Shown here piece by piece: positions 1 to 6,389 of a stretch of 8,536 nt of DNA. Each line of letters opens with the position of its first letter. Within the stretch, counting starts at the first letter, position 1. Position numbers and translations under genes: made by a program. The DNA comes from an uncultured Treponema sp. (lineage in GTDB: Bacteria > Spirochaetota > Spirochaetia > Treponematales > Treponemataceae), in contig CAKZZR010000109.1 of the NCBI GenBank assembly GCA_937885475.1, positions 1 through 8,536 of the forward strand. The letters are read 5' to 3'. The notes below the pieces were generated by a model. It worked only from the letters and a program-made list of their open reading frames with translations. It ran no database searches and was not told the origin of the DNA.

Positions 1-1946
1 AAGTTGCGGAGGAGCTTGGCAAGGTAGACGGCGTTGTCTATTCAACGAACTATACCTACATGTGCTCTTCTGCTGGTCAGAAAATGATTGAGGACCATAT
101 CAAAGAAGACAAGCTTACAGGCGTCGTTCTTTGCTCATGCTCTCCTCGTATGCACGAAAAGACATTCCGTGCATGTGCAGAGCGGGCTGGTCTTAACCCT
201 TATAAAGTAGAAATAGCAAATATCCGCGAGCAGTGCTCATGGGTAATGAAGGATATGGGCGATGCAACCGAAAAAGCAATTGCGCTCGGTAAGGCTGCAA
301 TCGCAAAGACAATCCTTGACACTCCGCTTGTTCCAGGTGAGACACCTATGACAAAGCGTGCCCTCGTTATCGGAGGCGGTATCGCAGGAATCACTGCCGC
401 ATTGGACATTGCAGATGCAGGTTTCCCTGTGGACATCGTAGAAAAGAACGTTACGGTCGGCGGAAAGATGGCAATGCTCGACAAGACATTCCCTACCCTT
501 GACTGTGCTTCTTGTATCGTAACCCCTAAAATGACTGAGGTAAGCCAGAACCCTAACATCCGCATTCTTTCTTACAGCGAGGTTTGCGGAGTCCGCGGAT
601 ACATCGGAAACTTTGAAATTGATATCAAGCGTCATCCACGCTATGTTGATGAGACTAAGTGTACAGGTTGTGGAGCTTGTATTGAAAAGTGTCCTAACAA
701 AAAGGTTCCTAACGCTTTCAACCTTAATTTGAACAACAGAAAGGCAATCGACATTCCTTTCGCTCAGGCAGTTCCAAAGGTTGCAAACATTGACGCAACT
801 TACTGTCTTCATATGAAAGGGCTTGCAAACGGAAAGGACAATGTCTGCGGTTTCTGTGAGAAGGCTTGTGCTGCCGGTGCGATTGACTTCCACCAGAAGG
901 AAGAGGTCATCACGGAAAAATACGGTGCAATCATCGTAGCAACTGGATACAATCCGATTGACCTTAAGAAATTTGACGAATACGCATACAGCCAGAGTCC
1001 TGACGTTGTTTCTTCTCTTGAATTTGAGCGCCTCTGCAATGCATCAGGTCCTACGAACGGTCACCTCCTCCGTCCATCTGACGGAAAAGAGCCTAAGAAC
1101 ATCGTTTTCGTTCAGTGCGTAGGAAGCCGCTGCTCTGCTGACAGCACAAAAGGACATGAATACTGTTCCAAAATCTGCTGTATGTACACAGCTAAGCACG
1201 CAATCCTTACCCGTGACCATTACCCGGACACGAACATCACCGTTTTCTACATTGATGTTCGTACTCCTGGTAAGAACTTTGATGAATTCTACCGCCGTGC
1301 CGTTGAGCAGTACGGAGTAAACTACATCAAAGGTCAGGTTGGAAAGGTAACTCCGCTCCCGGATGGAACTCTTGATGTTCAAGGTTCTGACTTGATTTTG
1401 AATAAGCAGGTTCACATCAAGGCTGATATGGTAGTTCTTGCCGCAAGCATCGAAGCAGACAAATCTGCCCGGCCTCTTGCAACAATGCTCACTACTTCAA
1501 TGGACACGAACGACTTCTTCCTTGAAGCCCATGCAAAACTCCGCCCTGTAGAAAGCCCGACCGCAGGTATTTTCCTTGCCGGCTGCTGCCAGGGACCAAA
1601 AGATATTCCTGAGACCGTCGCACAGTCGTCAGGTGCTGCTGCAAAGGCAATCTGTCTTCTCATAAAAGACAAGCTCAAGAACAACCCTTGCACTGCCCGC
1701 CCTGATGAGAATGCTTGTAACGGTTGTGGTCAGTGTGCGAACGTTTGTCCTTACGGAGCTATCTCTTATGTGGACAAAGATTTCCGCGGTCCTAACAGAA
1801 CGACCATCACACGGCATGTATCGCAGGTTAATAGCGCTATGTGTCAGGGTTGTGGTGCTTGTACTGTCGCTTGTCCTAGCGGTGCTATGGACTTGCAGGG
1901 ATTCAGCAACAAACAGATTTTGGCGGAGGTTGATTCAGTACTCTGA
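1..1946 (+). CDS. hdrA: HdrA, flavin-containing bifurcating subunit of a heterodisulfide reductase-type complex (5' partial)
   Basis: HdrA carries the FAD at which an electron pair is split between ferredoxin and a higher-potential acceptor in cytoplasmic Hdr complexes. The reading frame is open to the left edge: codons from base 3 read VAEELGKVDGVVYSTNYTYMCS, matching family sequence upstream of the ATG at 60, so that ATG is internal and a few tens of N-terminal residues (normally including a CHCG motif) lie outside. Visible landmarks: the NIREQCSWV stretch (216-242); the dinucleotide fold GGGIAG (372-389); the HdrA hallmark CASCIVTPKM (from 504); an inserted ferredoxin domain with CTGCGACIEKCP (from 660) and further Cys at 804-870; and two C-terminal [4Fe-4S] motifs, CNGCGQCANVCP (from 1716) and CQGCGACTVACP (from 1842). 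No signal peptide or membrane segment is seen in the visible part. It is not fused to MvhD, which follows as a separate gene 130 bases downstream. The family call is very secure; the electron acceptor is inferred from neighbours. Confidence 0.97.
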   Translation, partial: VAEELGKVDGVVYSTNYTYMCSSAGQKMIEDHIKEDKLTGVVLCSCSPRMHEKTFRACAERAGLNPYKVEIANIREQCSWVMKDMGDATEKAIALGKAAIAKTILDTPLVPGETPMTKRALVIGGGIAGITAALDIADAGFPVDIVEKNVTVGGKMAMLDKTFPTLDCASCIVTPKMTEVSQNPNIRILSYSEVCGVRGYIGNFEIDIKRHPRYVDETKCTGCGACIEKCPNKKVPNAFNLNLNNRKAIDIPFAQAVPKVANIDATYCLHMKGLANGKDNVCGFCEKACAAGAIDFHQKEEVITEKYGAIIVATGYNPIDLKKFDEYAYSQSPDVVSSLEFERLCNASGPTNGHLLRPSDGKEPKNIVFVQCVGSRCSADSTKGHEYCSKICCMYTAKHAILTRDHYPDTNITVFYIDVRTPGKNFDEFYRRAVEQYGVNYIKGQVGKVTPLPDGTLDVQGSDLILNKQVHIKADMVVLAASIEADKSARPLATMLTTSMDTNDFFLEAHAKLRPVESPTAGIFLAGCCQGPKDIPETVAQSSGAAAKAICLLIKDKLKNNPCTARPDENACNGCGQCANVCPYGAISYVDKDFRGPNRTTITRHVSQVNSAMCQGCGACTVACPSGAMDLQGFSNKQILAEVDSVL

Positions 1947-2001
1947 TTTATCGTCGGTTGAACTTGTCGACTCGTGAGAGCACGAAGTAAACCACGATAA
2001 A
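1947..2001. repeat. Inverted repeat 1, after hdrA
   Basis: The outer arms TTTATCGT (1947-1954) and ACGATAAA (1994-2001) are perfectly complementary. After one unpaired C (1955) the stem continues with GGTT (1956-1959) and AACC (1990-1993), giving 12 pairs. A second small stem, TCGTG/CACGA around an AGAG loop, lies inside the loop. It starts on the base after the hdrA stop codon. No T-run follows, so it is not a standard terminator; mRNA end protection, attenuation or a dispersed repeat are possible. Confidence 0.75.
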
Positions 2002-2008
2002 TGCAAAA

Positions 2009-2055
2009 CGGTCATTGAGCCTGTCGAACCGAAGATCGCCAAAGGCTAATGACCG
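2009..2055. repeat. Inverted repeat 2, just upstream of flxD
   Basis: CGGTCATT (2009-2016) pairs with AATGACCG (2048-2055). After a bulged G (2017), AGCCT (2018-2022) pairs with AGGCT (2043-2047), making 13 pairs with a 20-base loop. The sequence GTCATTGAGCCTGTCGAA resembles short repeats that I recall being scattered through other bacterial genomes; this is memory, not a search. It ends 21 bases before the flxD ATG and no T-run follows. Confidence 0.75.
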
Positions 2056-2076
2056 CTTTGAGTGCTAAAAATAATT

Positions 2077-2565
2077 ATGAGTGAAAATACAACAAATAAA
2101 ATCGATGTTTCCGCAGGAAACTCGCAAGTTGCTGAAGGCAACGCATGGACGCCAAAAATCGTAGCTTTCTGCTGCAACTGGTGTTCTTACGCAGGTGCAG
2201 ACCTTGCCGGTAACAACCGCTTGGAATACCCTGCAAATGTTAAGATTATCCGCATTCCGTGCAGCTGCCGCTTGAACCCTCTGTTCATTCTTCGTGCATT
2301 TCAGCGTGGTGCAGACGGTGTGATTCTCTGCGGATGCCATCCTGGAGACTGCCACTACTCTACCGGAAACTATTTTGCACGCCGCCGCATGACGCTCCTT
2401 TTCAGTCAGCTTGACTTTCTGGGAATCGAAAAAGGCCGCACGCGCGTAGAATGGTGTTCCGCTGCCGAAGGCGTTAAATTTGCCGGAATCATGAATGACT
2501 TCGTTGAGCAAATCAAGGCTTTGGGCGAATGTAAGAAGCTGGAGGATGTAAGATGCAAGAACTAA
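2077..2565 (+). CDS. flxD: FlxD/MvhD-type iron-sulfur subunit, electron link to HdrA
   Basis: This 162-residue protein belongs to the MvhD/FlpD family, the [2Fe-2S] subunit that hands electrons from a hydrogenase, formate dehydrogenase or Flx module to HdrA. The family pattern is complete: KIVAFCCNWCSYAGAD (Cys 32, 33, 36), IRIPCSCR (Cys 62, 64), and CGCHPGDCHY (Cys 85, 87, 92), then the RVEWCSAAEG segment and a C-terminal helix. Cys 64 is unusual: members I recall usually have CSGR or CTGR there. I chose ATG 2077; GTG 2062 is in frame but adds only five residues and neither has a clear ribosome binding site, so expression may depend on the preceding hairpin region. The 3' end overlaps flxC by 13 bases. 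Beside hdrA and the three other flx genes, its role as the Flx-to-HdrA connector is well supported. Confidence 0.95.
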   Translation: MSENTTNKIDVSAGNSQVAEGNAWTPKIVAFCCNWCSYAGADLAGNNRLEYPANVKIIRIPCSCRLNPLFILRAFQRGADGVILCGCHPGDCHYSTGNYFARRRMTLLFSQLDFLGIEKGRTRVEWCSAAEGVKFAGIMNDFVEQIKALGECKKLEDVRCKN

Positions 2566-3518
2566 GCGCAAAAATGATTGCACGCGCAAAAGAATTGCTT
2601 TCCGAAGGCAAGGTTCAGCGCGTTGTAGGCTGGAAAAAAGGTCTCTTTGATGACGACATCACTCCAGGAACCTTTACCACAGCCGAAGAATTGGATAAAG
2701 AATTCATCTATGACAAAAACTGTGCCGCAAACCTTTCAAAATATCTTGTTGGAATCACCCGCGAGATTGAGGTAAAGAAAAGCACTACACGAATGAACAA
2801 TACAATGGCTAAGCAGCGCGACCCTAACGCTGAGGATAAGCCTATTCCGAGCGAGGTAGTGTTGGTATTCCTTAAGCCGAGCGACAGCTACTCTTTCACT
2901 GAGCTTTTAAAGGAAAACCGCATCACCAGAAGCGATGTCTACGCAATCGGCATTCCGTGTCAGGACACTCTTGACGGCGGAAGCATCTGCGAGTCCTGTG
3001 CAGGTAAAAAGCATGTTTCCTGCGATGAGCTTTTGGGCGTTGACGAGAACACAGACTACGGAACAAGCAGCCGCCTTGAAGTATTGGATAAATATGAAAA
3101 TATGACGGCAGATGAAAGAAATGAATTTTGGAAAAATGAATTCAGCCGTTGTATCCGATGCAACGCATGCCGAAATGTATGTCCTGCCTGCACCTGCGAA
3201 AAGTGCGTGTTCGACAACAACAAGCTCTACACAACACAGAAGGTTGCGGAGACAAGCTTTGAGGAAAGCCTTTTCCACATCGTGCGTGCCTGGCACGTTG
3301 CCGGCCGATGCACGGACTGCGGAGAATGTAGCCGCGTATGCCCTCAGGGAATTCCTCTCTACCTTTTGAACCGCAAGTACATCAAGGATATAAACGAGAT
3401 TTACGGCGACTATCAGGCCGGAAGCGATATGGAGACAAAGCCTCCTATGCTTACATTCACCACGGGCGATGCCGAGACCACAATCGTCTGGGACAGATCA
3501 AAGGACAAGGAGGCTTAA
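2553..3518 (+). CDS. flxC: FlxC-like 4Fe-4S dicluster protein (FrhB/HdrC-like)
   Basis: A 321-residue iron-sulfur protein that probably relays electrons between FlxB and FlxD. The middle part (about residues 100-165) looks like the N-terminal region of the FrhB/FdhB family: VVLVFLKPSDSYSFTELLKE, then IPCQD with Cys 136, 146, 149 and 157, which could bind a cluster. Two classical [4Fe-4S] motifs follow, CIRCNACRNVCP (Cys 200, 203, 206, 210) with extra Cys 213, 215 and 218, and CTDCGECSRVCP (Cys 253, 256, 259, 263). The last pair resembles HdrC. The start is fixed by GGAGG at 2541-2545, seven bases before the ATG, inside the end of flxD, so the two are probably translationally coupled. The flx assignment rests on gene order and domain content; I cannot tell whether a flavin is bound as in FrhB. 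Confidence 0.85.
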   Translation: MQELSAKMIARAKELLSEGKVQRVVGWKKGLFDDDITPGTFTTAEELDKEFIYDKNCAANLSKYLVGITREIEVKKSTTRMNNTMAKQRDPNAEDKPIPSEVVLVFLKPSDSYSFTELLKENRITRSDVYAIGIPCQDTLDGGSICESCAGKKHVSCDELLGVDENTDYGTSSRLEVLDKYENMTADERNEFWKNEFSRCIRCNACRNVCPACTCEKCVFDNNKLYTTQKVAETSFEESLFHIVRAWHVAGRCTDCGECSRVCPQGIPLYLLNRKYIKDINEIYGDYQAGSDMETKPPMLTFTTGDAETTIVWDRSKDKEA

Positions 3519-3521
3519 GTA

Positions 3522-4583
3522 ATGTTATCAATCGCACAAGAAAAAATTGATGAGCTTTTCGCCCTCATCAGCGAAAAGCAGCCTTTGTACCTTCCTGTTG
3601 ACAACAGCACCGGTAAGGCGGACTTCAAGAAATGGGAAAAAGGCGTAAAGCTTTCCGCAAATCTTAAGACCGTCCGCTCGGCAAAGGACTTTTTCTTTCC
3701 AAAGACGGAGCACATGGTAAGCTACCAGATGAGCGGAAAGGAAATAACCCTGATTGACCCAAGAAAGGATGTTGAGGACTTTGTAATCTTTGGCGTTCGT
3801 GCCTGCGATGCCGTGGGCTTTACCGTAATCGACAATGTTTACCTTAACATGAATCCAGTAGATTCTTACTATAAGAACCGCCGCGAGCACGGAACTGTAA
3901 TCACATTGGCTTGTAACGAGCCAGAGCGCACTTGCTTCTGTCCGACTTATGAAATCGATGCATCTCTGAGTGCGGACAAGAACGGCTCCAAGGGCGATGT
4001 TAGCTGCTGGAATGCTGACGGAAAATACTTCTTTGAGGCAAACACAGAGAAAGGAAAGGCTTTTGTTGAGAAGGCAAAGGCAGTTCTAAAAGAAGAGGAT
4101 GCAAAAGCCGTTGATAATGCCAAAAAAGACATTCAGTCTAAGGCAGAAAAGCTTCCGTTCGCACACCTTGACCTTTCCAAATTCCAGGGAAAGGATATGC
4201 TCAAGATTTTCAACTCAAAAATCTGGGAAAAGGTCTCTGAGCCGTGCGTAGGCTGCGGAACTTGTACTTATGTATGCCCTACTTGTATGTGCTTTGACGT
4301 GCGCGACTTTAAGACCAACAACGGAATCCGTCAGATCCGCTGCTGGGACAGCTGTATGTACAACGACTTTACTCAGATGGCGGCAGAAAACCCTCGCCAC
4401 ACACAGAAGGAGCGAAGCCGTCAGCGCTTTATGCACAAGCTCATGTACTACCCTATGGCGCACGAAGGTTTGTTCAGCTGCGTGGGCTGCGGACGATGCC
4501 TTGAAAGCTGCCCTGTGAACATGAACATCGTAAAGGTTATCAAGGCCGTACAGGAAACAGATGATATTGGAGGAGATAAATAA
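3522..4583 (+). CDS. flxB: FlxB-like 4Fe-4S subunit (sulfhydrogenase beta / AsrA-type)
   Basis: A 353-residue protein of the family that includes sulfhydrogenase beta subunits and anaerobic sulfite reductase subunit A; it carries electrons between the FlxA flavin and the rest of the complex. Family marks are FGVRACDAVGF near residue 90, an ACNEPERTCFCP segment, and a long C-terminal double-cluster domain: CVGCGTCTYVCPTCMC (Cys 242, 245, 248, 252, plus 255 and 257), RCWDSCM, an ENPR...RQRFMHKLMYYP stretch, and CVGCGRCLESCP (Cys 320, 323, 326, 330). A charged helical stretch lies at about residues 185-220. AAGGAGG at 3507-3513 sits eight bases before the ATG; the gap from flxC is three bases, and the stop codon shares its last base with the flxA start. 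The pairing with the next gene is the standard HydB-HydG/AsrA-AsrB/FlxB-FlxA arrangement. Confidence 0.9.
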   Translation: MLSIAQEKIDELFALISEKQPLYLPVDNSTGKADFKKWEKGVKLSANLKTVRSAKDFFFPKTEHMVSYQMSGKEITLIDPRKDVEDFVIFGVRACDAVGFTVIDNVYLNMNPVDSYYKNRREHGTVITLACNEPERTCFCPTYEIDASLSADKNGSKGDVSCWNADGKYFFEANTEKGKAFVEKAKAVLKEEDAKAVDNAKKDIQSKAEKLPFAHLDLSKFQGKDMLKIFNSKIWEKVSEPCVGCGTCTYVCPTCMCFDVRDFKTNNGIRQIRCWDSCMYNDFTQMAAENPRHTQKERSRQRFMHKLMYYPMAHEGLFSCVGCGRCLESCPVNMNIVKVIKAVQETDDIGGDK

Positions 4584-5413
4584 TGGAAAACAAAGAATCA
4601 TTTATCCCTTACATCGGAAAAATTATAGACATCAAGCAGGAAACACCTGATGTAAAGACATTCAGTGTGGTCGGACTTGACGGAAAAAAACTCTTCAACC
4701 ACATCCCTGGACAGTGCGCAATGCTCATCGTTCCAGGCGTTGGAGAGTCGATGATTTCCATCACATCAAGCCCTACTCTTGAGACACATATGGAATTTTC
4801 TATTAAGAAATGCGGTGTCGTAACGGAATGGCTCCACAGTGCGGAGGTCGGTCAGCAGATTTGTCTCCGCGGCCCTGTAGGAAACGGGTTCCCTGTAGAC
4901 ACAAAGCTCAAAGGCAAGGACATCCTTGTAATTGCCGGAGGTATCGGAATCGCACCAGTTCACTCTGTAGTAAACTACATGATGGATCACCGCTCGGACT
5001 ACGGAAAGATTCAGGTAATCTACGGCTCAAGAAGCAAGGCTGATCTCGTTCGCCTTGAGGAGATGCAGAACGTATGGATGAAGCAGCCTAACTGCTCAAT
5101 CGACCTTACGATTGACCGCGCCGAGGAAGGCTGGGACGGACATGTAGGATTCGTTCCGCCTTATGTTACGGAGCTTAATCCAGATCCTGGAATGACTGTA
5201 ATCATGTGCGGACCTCCGATTTTGATTCACCTTTCGCTTGATGCGCTCAAAAAGCTCGGCTTTAAGGACGAGCAGGTTTTCACGACCATGGAAATGCGCA
5301 TGAAGTGCGGAATCGGTAAGTGCGGTCGCTGCAACATCGGCGACAAGTTCGTCTGCAAGGACGGCCCGGTATTCAGCTTTGACCAGCTGGGAGAACTTCC
5401 ACCGGAGTATTAA
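4583..5413 (+). CDS. flxA: FlxA-like FAD/NAD(P)H oxidoreductase (sulfhydrogenase gamma / AsrB-type)
   Basis: A 276-residue flavin reductase, probably the NAD(P)H entry point of the complex. It has the ferredoxin-NADP reductase layout: an N-terminal beta-barrel FAD domain (about residues 10-105, with MISITSSP and RGPVGNGFP), then a nucleotide-binding domain with GGIGIAP (119-125), IYGSRS and CGPP (Cys 209). The C-terminus carries the family's [2Fe-2S] motif, Cys 242, 247, 250 and 258, in MKCGIGKCGRCNIG followed by FVCKDGPVF. Its length and motifs match AsrB/HydG proteins, so it looks intact. GGAGG at 4569-4573 precedes the start, which overlaps the flxB stop by one base. NADH is the usual donor for FlxA-type proteins, but NADH versus NADPH cannot be decided by eye. 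Confidence 0.92.
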   Translation: MENKESFIPYIGKIIDIKQETPDVKTFSVVGLDGKKLFNHIPGQCAMLIVPGVGESMISITSSPTLETHMEFSIKKCGVVTEWLHSAEVGQQICLRGPVGNGFPVDTKLKGKDILVIAGGIGIAPVHSVVNYMMDHRSDYGKIQVIYGSRSKADLVRLEEMQNVWMKQPNCSIDLTIDRAEEGWDGHVGFVPPYVTELNPDPGMTVIMCGPPILIHLSLDALKKLGFKDEQVFTTMEMRMKCGIGKCGRCNIGDKFVCKDGPVFSFDQLGELPPEY

Positions 5414-5444
5414 TTTGAAAATGCCGTCCGTGGTATTTTCAAAT
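5413..5444. repeat. Inverted repeat 3, after flxA
   Basis: Ten bases of perfect complementarity (5413-5422 with 5435-5444, ATTTGAAAAT/ATTTTCAAAT) extend by a G-T wobble and two C-G pairs to a 13-pair stem with a six-base loop, GTCCGT (5426-5431). It begins on the last base of the flxA stop codon. No T-run follows. Confidence 0.8.
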
Positions 5445-5447
5445 TGT

Positions 5448-5472
5448 CGAGTTTTTGCAATGAAAAGACTCG
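5448..5472. repeat. Inverted repeat 4, between flxA and the iron-sulfur gene
   Basis: CGAGT (5448-5452) pairs with ACTCG (5468-5472), and TTTT (5453-5456) with AAAA (5463-5466), with one bulged G and the loop GCAATG. Its outer sequence, CGAGTTT...ACTCG, recurs in the hairpin at 8035-8070, so the two may belong to one repeat family. Confidence 0.65.
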
Positions 5473-5482
5473 CAGATTTTTA

Positions 5483-5519
5483 TACAACCCATTGACGCGC
5501 CCTCCATGGCGCTGTTGTA
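5483..5519. repeat. Inverted repeat 5, ending at a ribosome binding site
   Basis: TACAAC (5483-5488) pairs with GTTGTA (5514-5519), and inside it GCGCC (5497-5501) pairs with GGCGC (5508-5512). The right arm runs into the AGGAG ribosome binding site (5519-5523) of the next gene, so folding could affect its translation. That effect is inference. Confidence 0.6.
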
Positions 5520-5530
5520 GGAGCAAATAT

Positions 5531-6220
5531 ATGGCTGAAAAAGAAATGGCAACAATTTATATTTTTGGAAAGAAATATGATGTTCCGGCGGAGCTTACCA
5601 TCATGAATGCGATGGAATATGCCGGATATCAGCTAAAGAGAGGCTGCGGATGCCGTAACGGTTTCTGCGGTGCCTGCGCTACGATTTACCGAATCAAAGG
5701 ACAGAACCAGCTTCAGACTTGCCTGGCTTGTTCAAAGAAGGTTGAGAACGATATGTACATCGCAACCCTTCCTTTCTTCCCTCTCGTAAAGCAGATTTAC
5801 GACATCAACAAAATCAAGCCTGAGCAACAGATTATGATGCAGCTTTACCCTGAAATCTACTCTTGCGTTGGCTGCAATGCCTGCACAAGAGCCTGCCCTC
5901 AGAGCCTCAAGACTATGCAGTACATCGCCTATGCTCAGCGCGGAGATTTTGCAAAGTGTGCAGACCTTTCGTTTGACTGCGTAATGTGCGGATGCTGCTC
6001 AAGCCGATGCCCGGCAGGAATCAGCCATCCACAGGTTGCAGAGCTTGCTCGCCGCCTGAACGGTAAGTACATTCAGCCACAGAGCCAACATCTTCTTGAC
6101 CGCGTTGCCGAAATCGACAGCGGTGCTTGCGAGGACGCAATCAAGAAGTTCATAGAGATGTCAACCGGCGACAAAGCACAGATCAAGAATCTGTATAACA
6201 CAAGAGAAATAGAAAAATAA
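5531..6220 (+). CDS. Iron-sulfur subunit with [2Fe-2S] and two [4Fe-4S] motifs (SdhB/TfrB N-terminus-like)
   Basis: A 229-residue protein, probably the electron-transfer partner of the flavoprotein downstream. The N-terminus is a ferredoxin-like [2Fe-2S] domain (Cys 39, 41, 46, 49, then 64 and 67, in RGCGCRNGFCGAC and TCLAC). Two CxxCxxCxxxCP motifs follow: CVGCNACTRACP (Cys 112-122) and CVMCGCCSSRCP (Cys 150-160, with an extra Cys 155). Domain order is that of succinate dehydrogenase/fumarate reductase subunit B, but the second cluster has four regular cysteines, closer to HdrC or the N-terminal half of thiol:fumarate reductase TfrB. The HdrB-like CCG half of TfrB is absent. The start is ATG 5531, with AGGAG at 5519-5523 seven bases upstream; an in-frame TTG at 5444 would add 29 residues encoded by hairpin repeats and is rejected. 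The name is left open because sdhB, frdB and tfrB are equally defensible. Confidence 0.87.
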   Translation: MAEKEMATIYIFGKKYDVPAELTIMNAMEYAGYQLKRGCGCRNGFCGACATIYRIKGQNQLQTCLACSKKVENDMYIATLPFFPLVKQIYDINKIKPEQQIMMQLYPEIYSCVGCNACTRACPQSLKTMQYIAYAQRGDFAKCADLSFDCVMCGCCSSRCPAGISHPQVAELARRLNGKYIQPQSQHLLDRVAEIDSGACEDAIKKFIEMSTGDKAQIKNLYNTREIEK

Positions 6221-6252
6221 AGCCCCATCCTTCCTGCTTTACTTACCAGGTT

Positions 6253-6271
6253 CTTAGGACAGAGTCCTAAG
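6253..6271. repeat. Inverted repeat 6, upstream of the flavoprotein gene
   Basis: CTTAGGAC (6253-6260) and GTCCTAAG (6264-6271) form a perfect eight-pair stem with a three-base AGA loop. Its core CTTAGG/CCTAA is repeated by the hairpin at 6358-6375, so the two flank the long stem between them. Confidence 0.75.
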
Positions 6272-6293
6272 CGGTGCTGGGAAAAAGTGGGGG

Positions 6294-6345
6294 TTTGGGG
6301 GAGAGAAAACACCGCTTCCGAGTAGAGGGTTTTCTCTTCCCCAAA
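6294..6345. repeat. Inverted repeat 7, 17-pair stem upstream of the flavoprotein gene
   Basis: Bases 6294-6310 (TTTGGGGGAGAGAAAAC) pair with 6329-6345 (GTTTTCTCTTCCCCAAA) over 17 positions with a single G-T wobble; the loop is 18 bases. AGCGGTG (6270-6276) is also complementary to CACCGCT (6310-6316) at the top of the left arm, so two alternative folds are possible. No T-run follows on either strand in the position expected of a terminator. Confidence 0.8.
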
Positions 6346-6357
6346 TAAAAGGGGGTC

Positions 6358-6375
6358 TTAGGGGCACTCCCCTAA
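6358..6375. repeat. Inverted repeat 8, next to the flavoprotein ribosome binding site
   Basis: TTAGGGG (6358-6364) and CCCCTAA (6369-6375) form a perfect seven-pair stem with loop CACT. The AGGAG ribosome binding site (6376-6380) begins on the next base, so the stem may affect ribosome access or protect the downstream message. Confidence 0.75.
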
Positions 6376-6389
6376 AGGAGAATAGACTT

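Noticed and set aside
237..893. A 218-codon open frame on the minus strand inside hdrA
   Set aside because: It lies wholly opposite a strongly conserved gene, shows no recognisable motif, and is a by-product of codon bias. The other minus-strand frames in the window are judged the same way.
60..1946. HdrA starting at ATG 60
   Set aside because: The codons before it are open to the left edge and encode conserved HdrA sequence, so ATG 60 is an internal Met and the gene is cut by the window.
1947..2055. The paired inverted repeats after hdrA as a CRISPR remnant
   Set aside because: The two hairpins differ in sequence and there is no regular repeat-spacer spacing or cas gene.
2062..2076. GTG 2062 as the flxD start
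   Set aside because: It adds only MLKII, has no better ribosome binding site than ATG 2077, and family similarity starts much later; left as a minor alternative.
5444..5530. A TTG start at 5444 giving the iron-sulfur protein a 29-residue Cys/Arg-rich leader
   Set aside because: The extra residues come from hairpin repeat sequence, and ATG 5531 has AGGAG at ideal spacing.
6294..6345. The 17-pair stem as a rho-independent terminator
   Set aside because: No T-run follows on the plus strand (A and G follow), and none is correctly placed on the minus strand.
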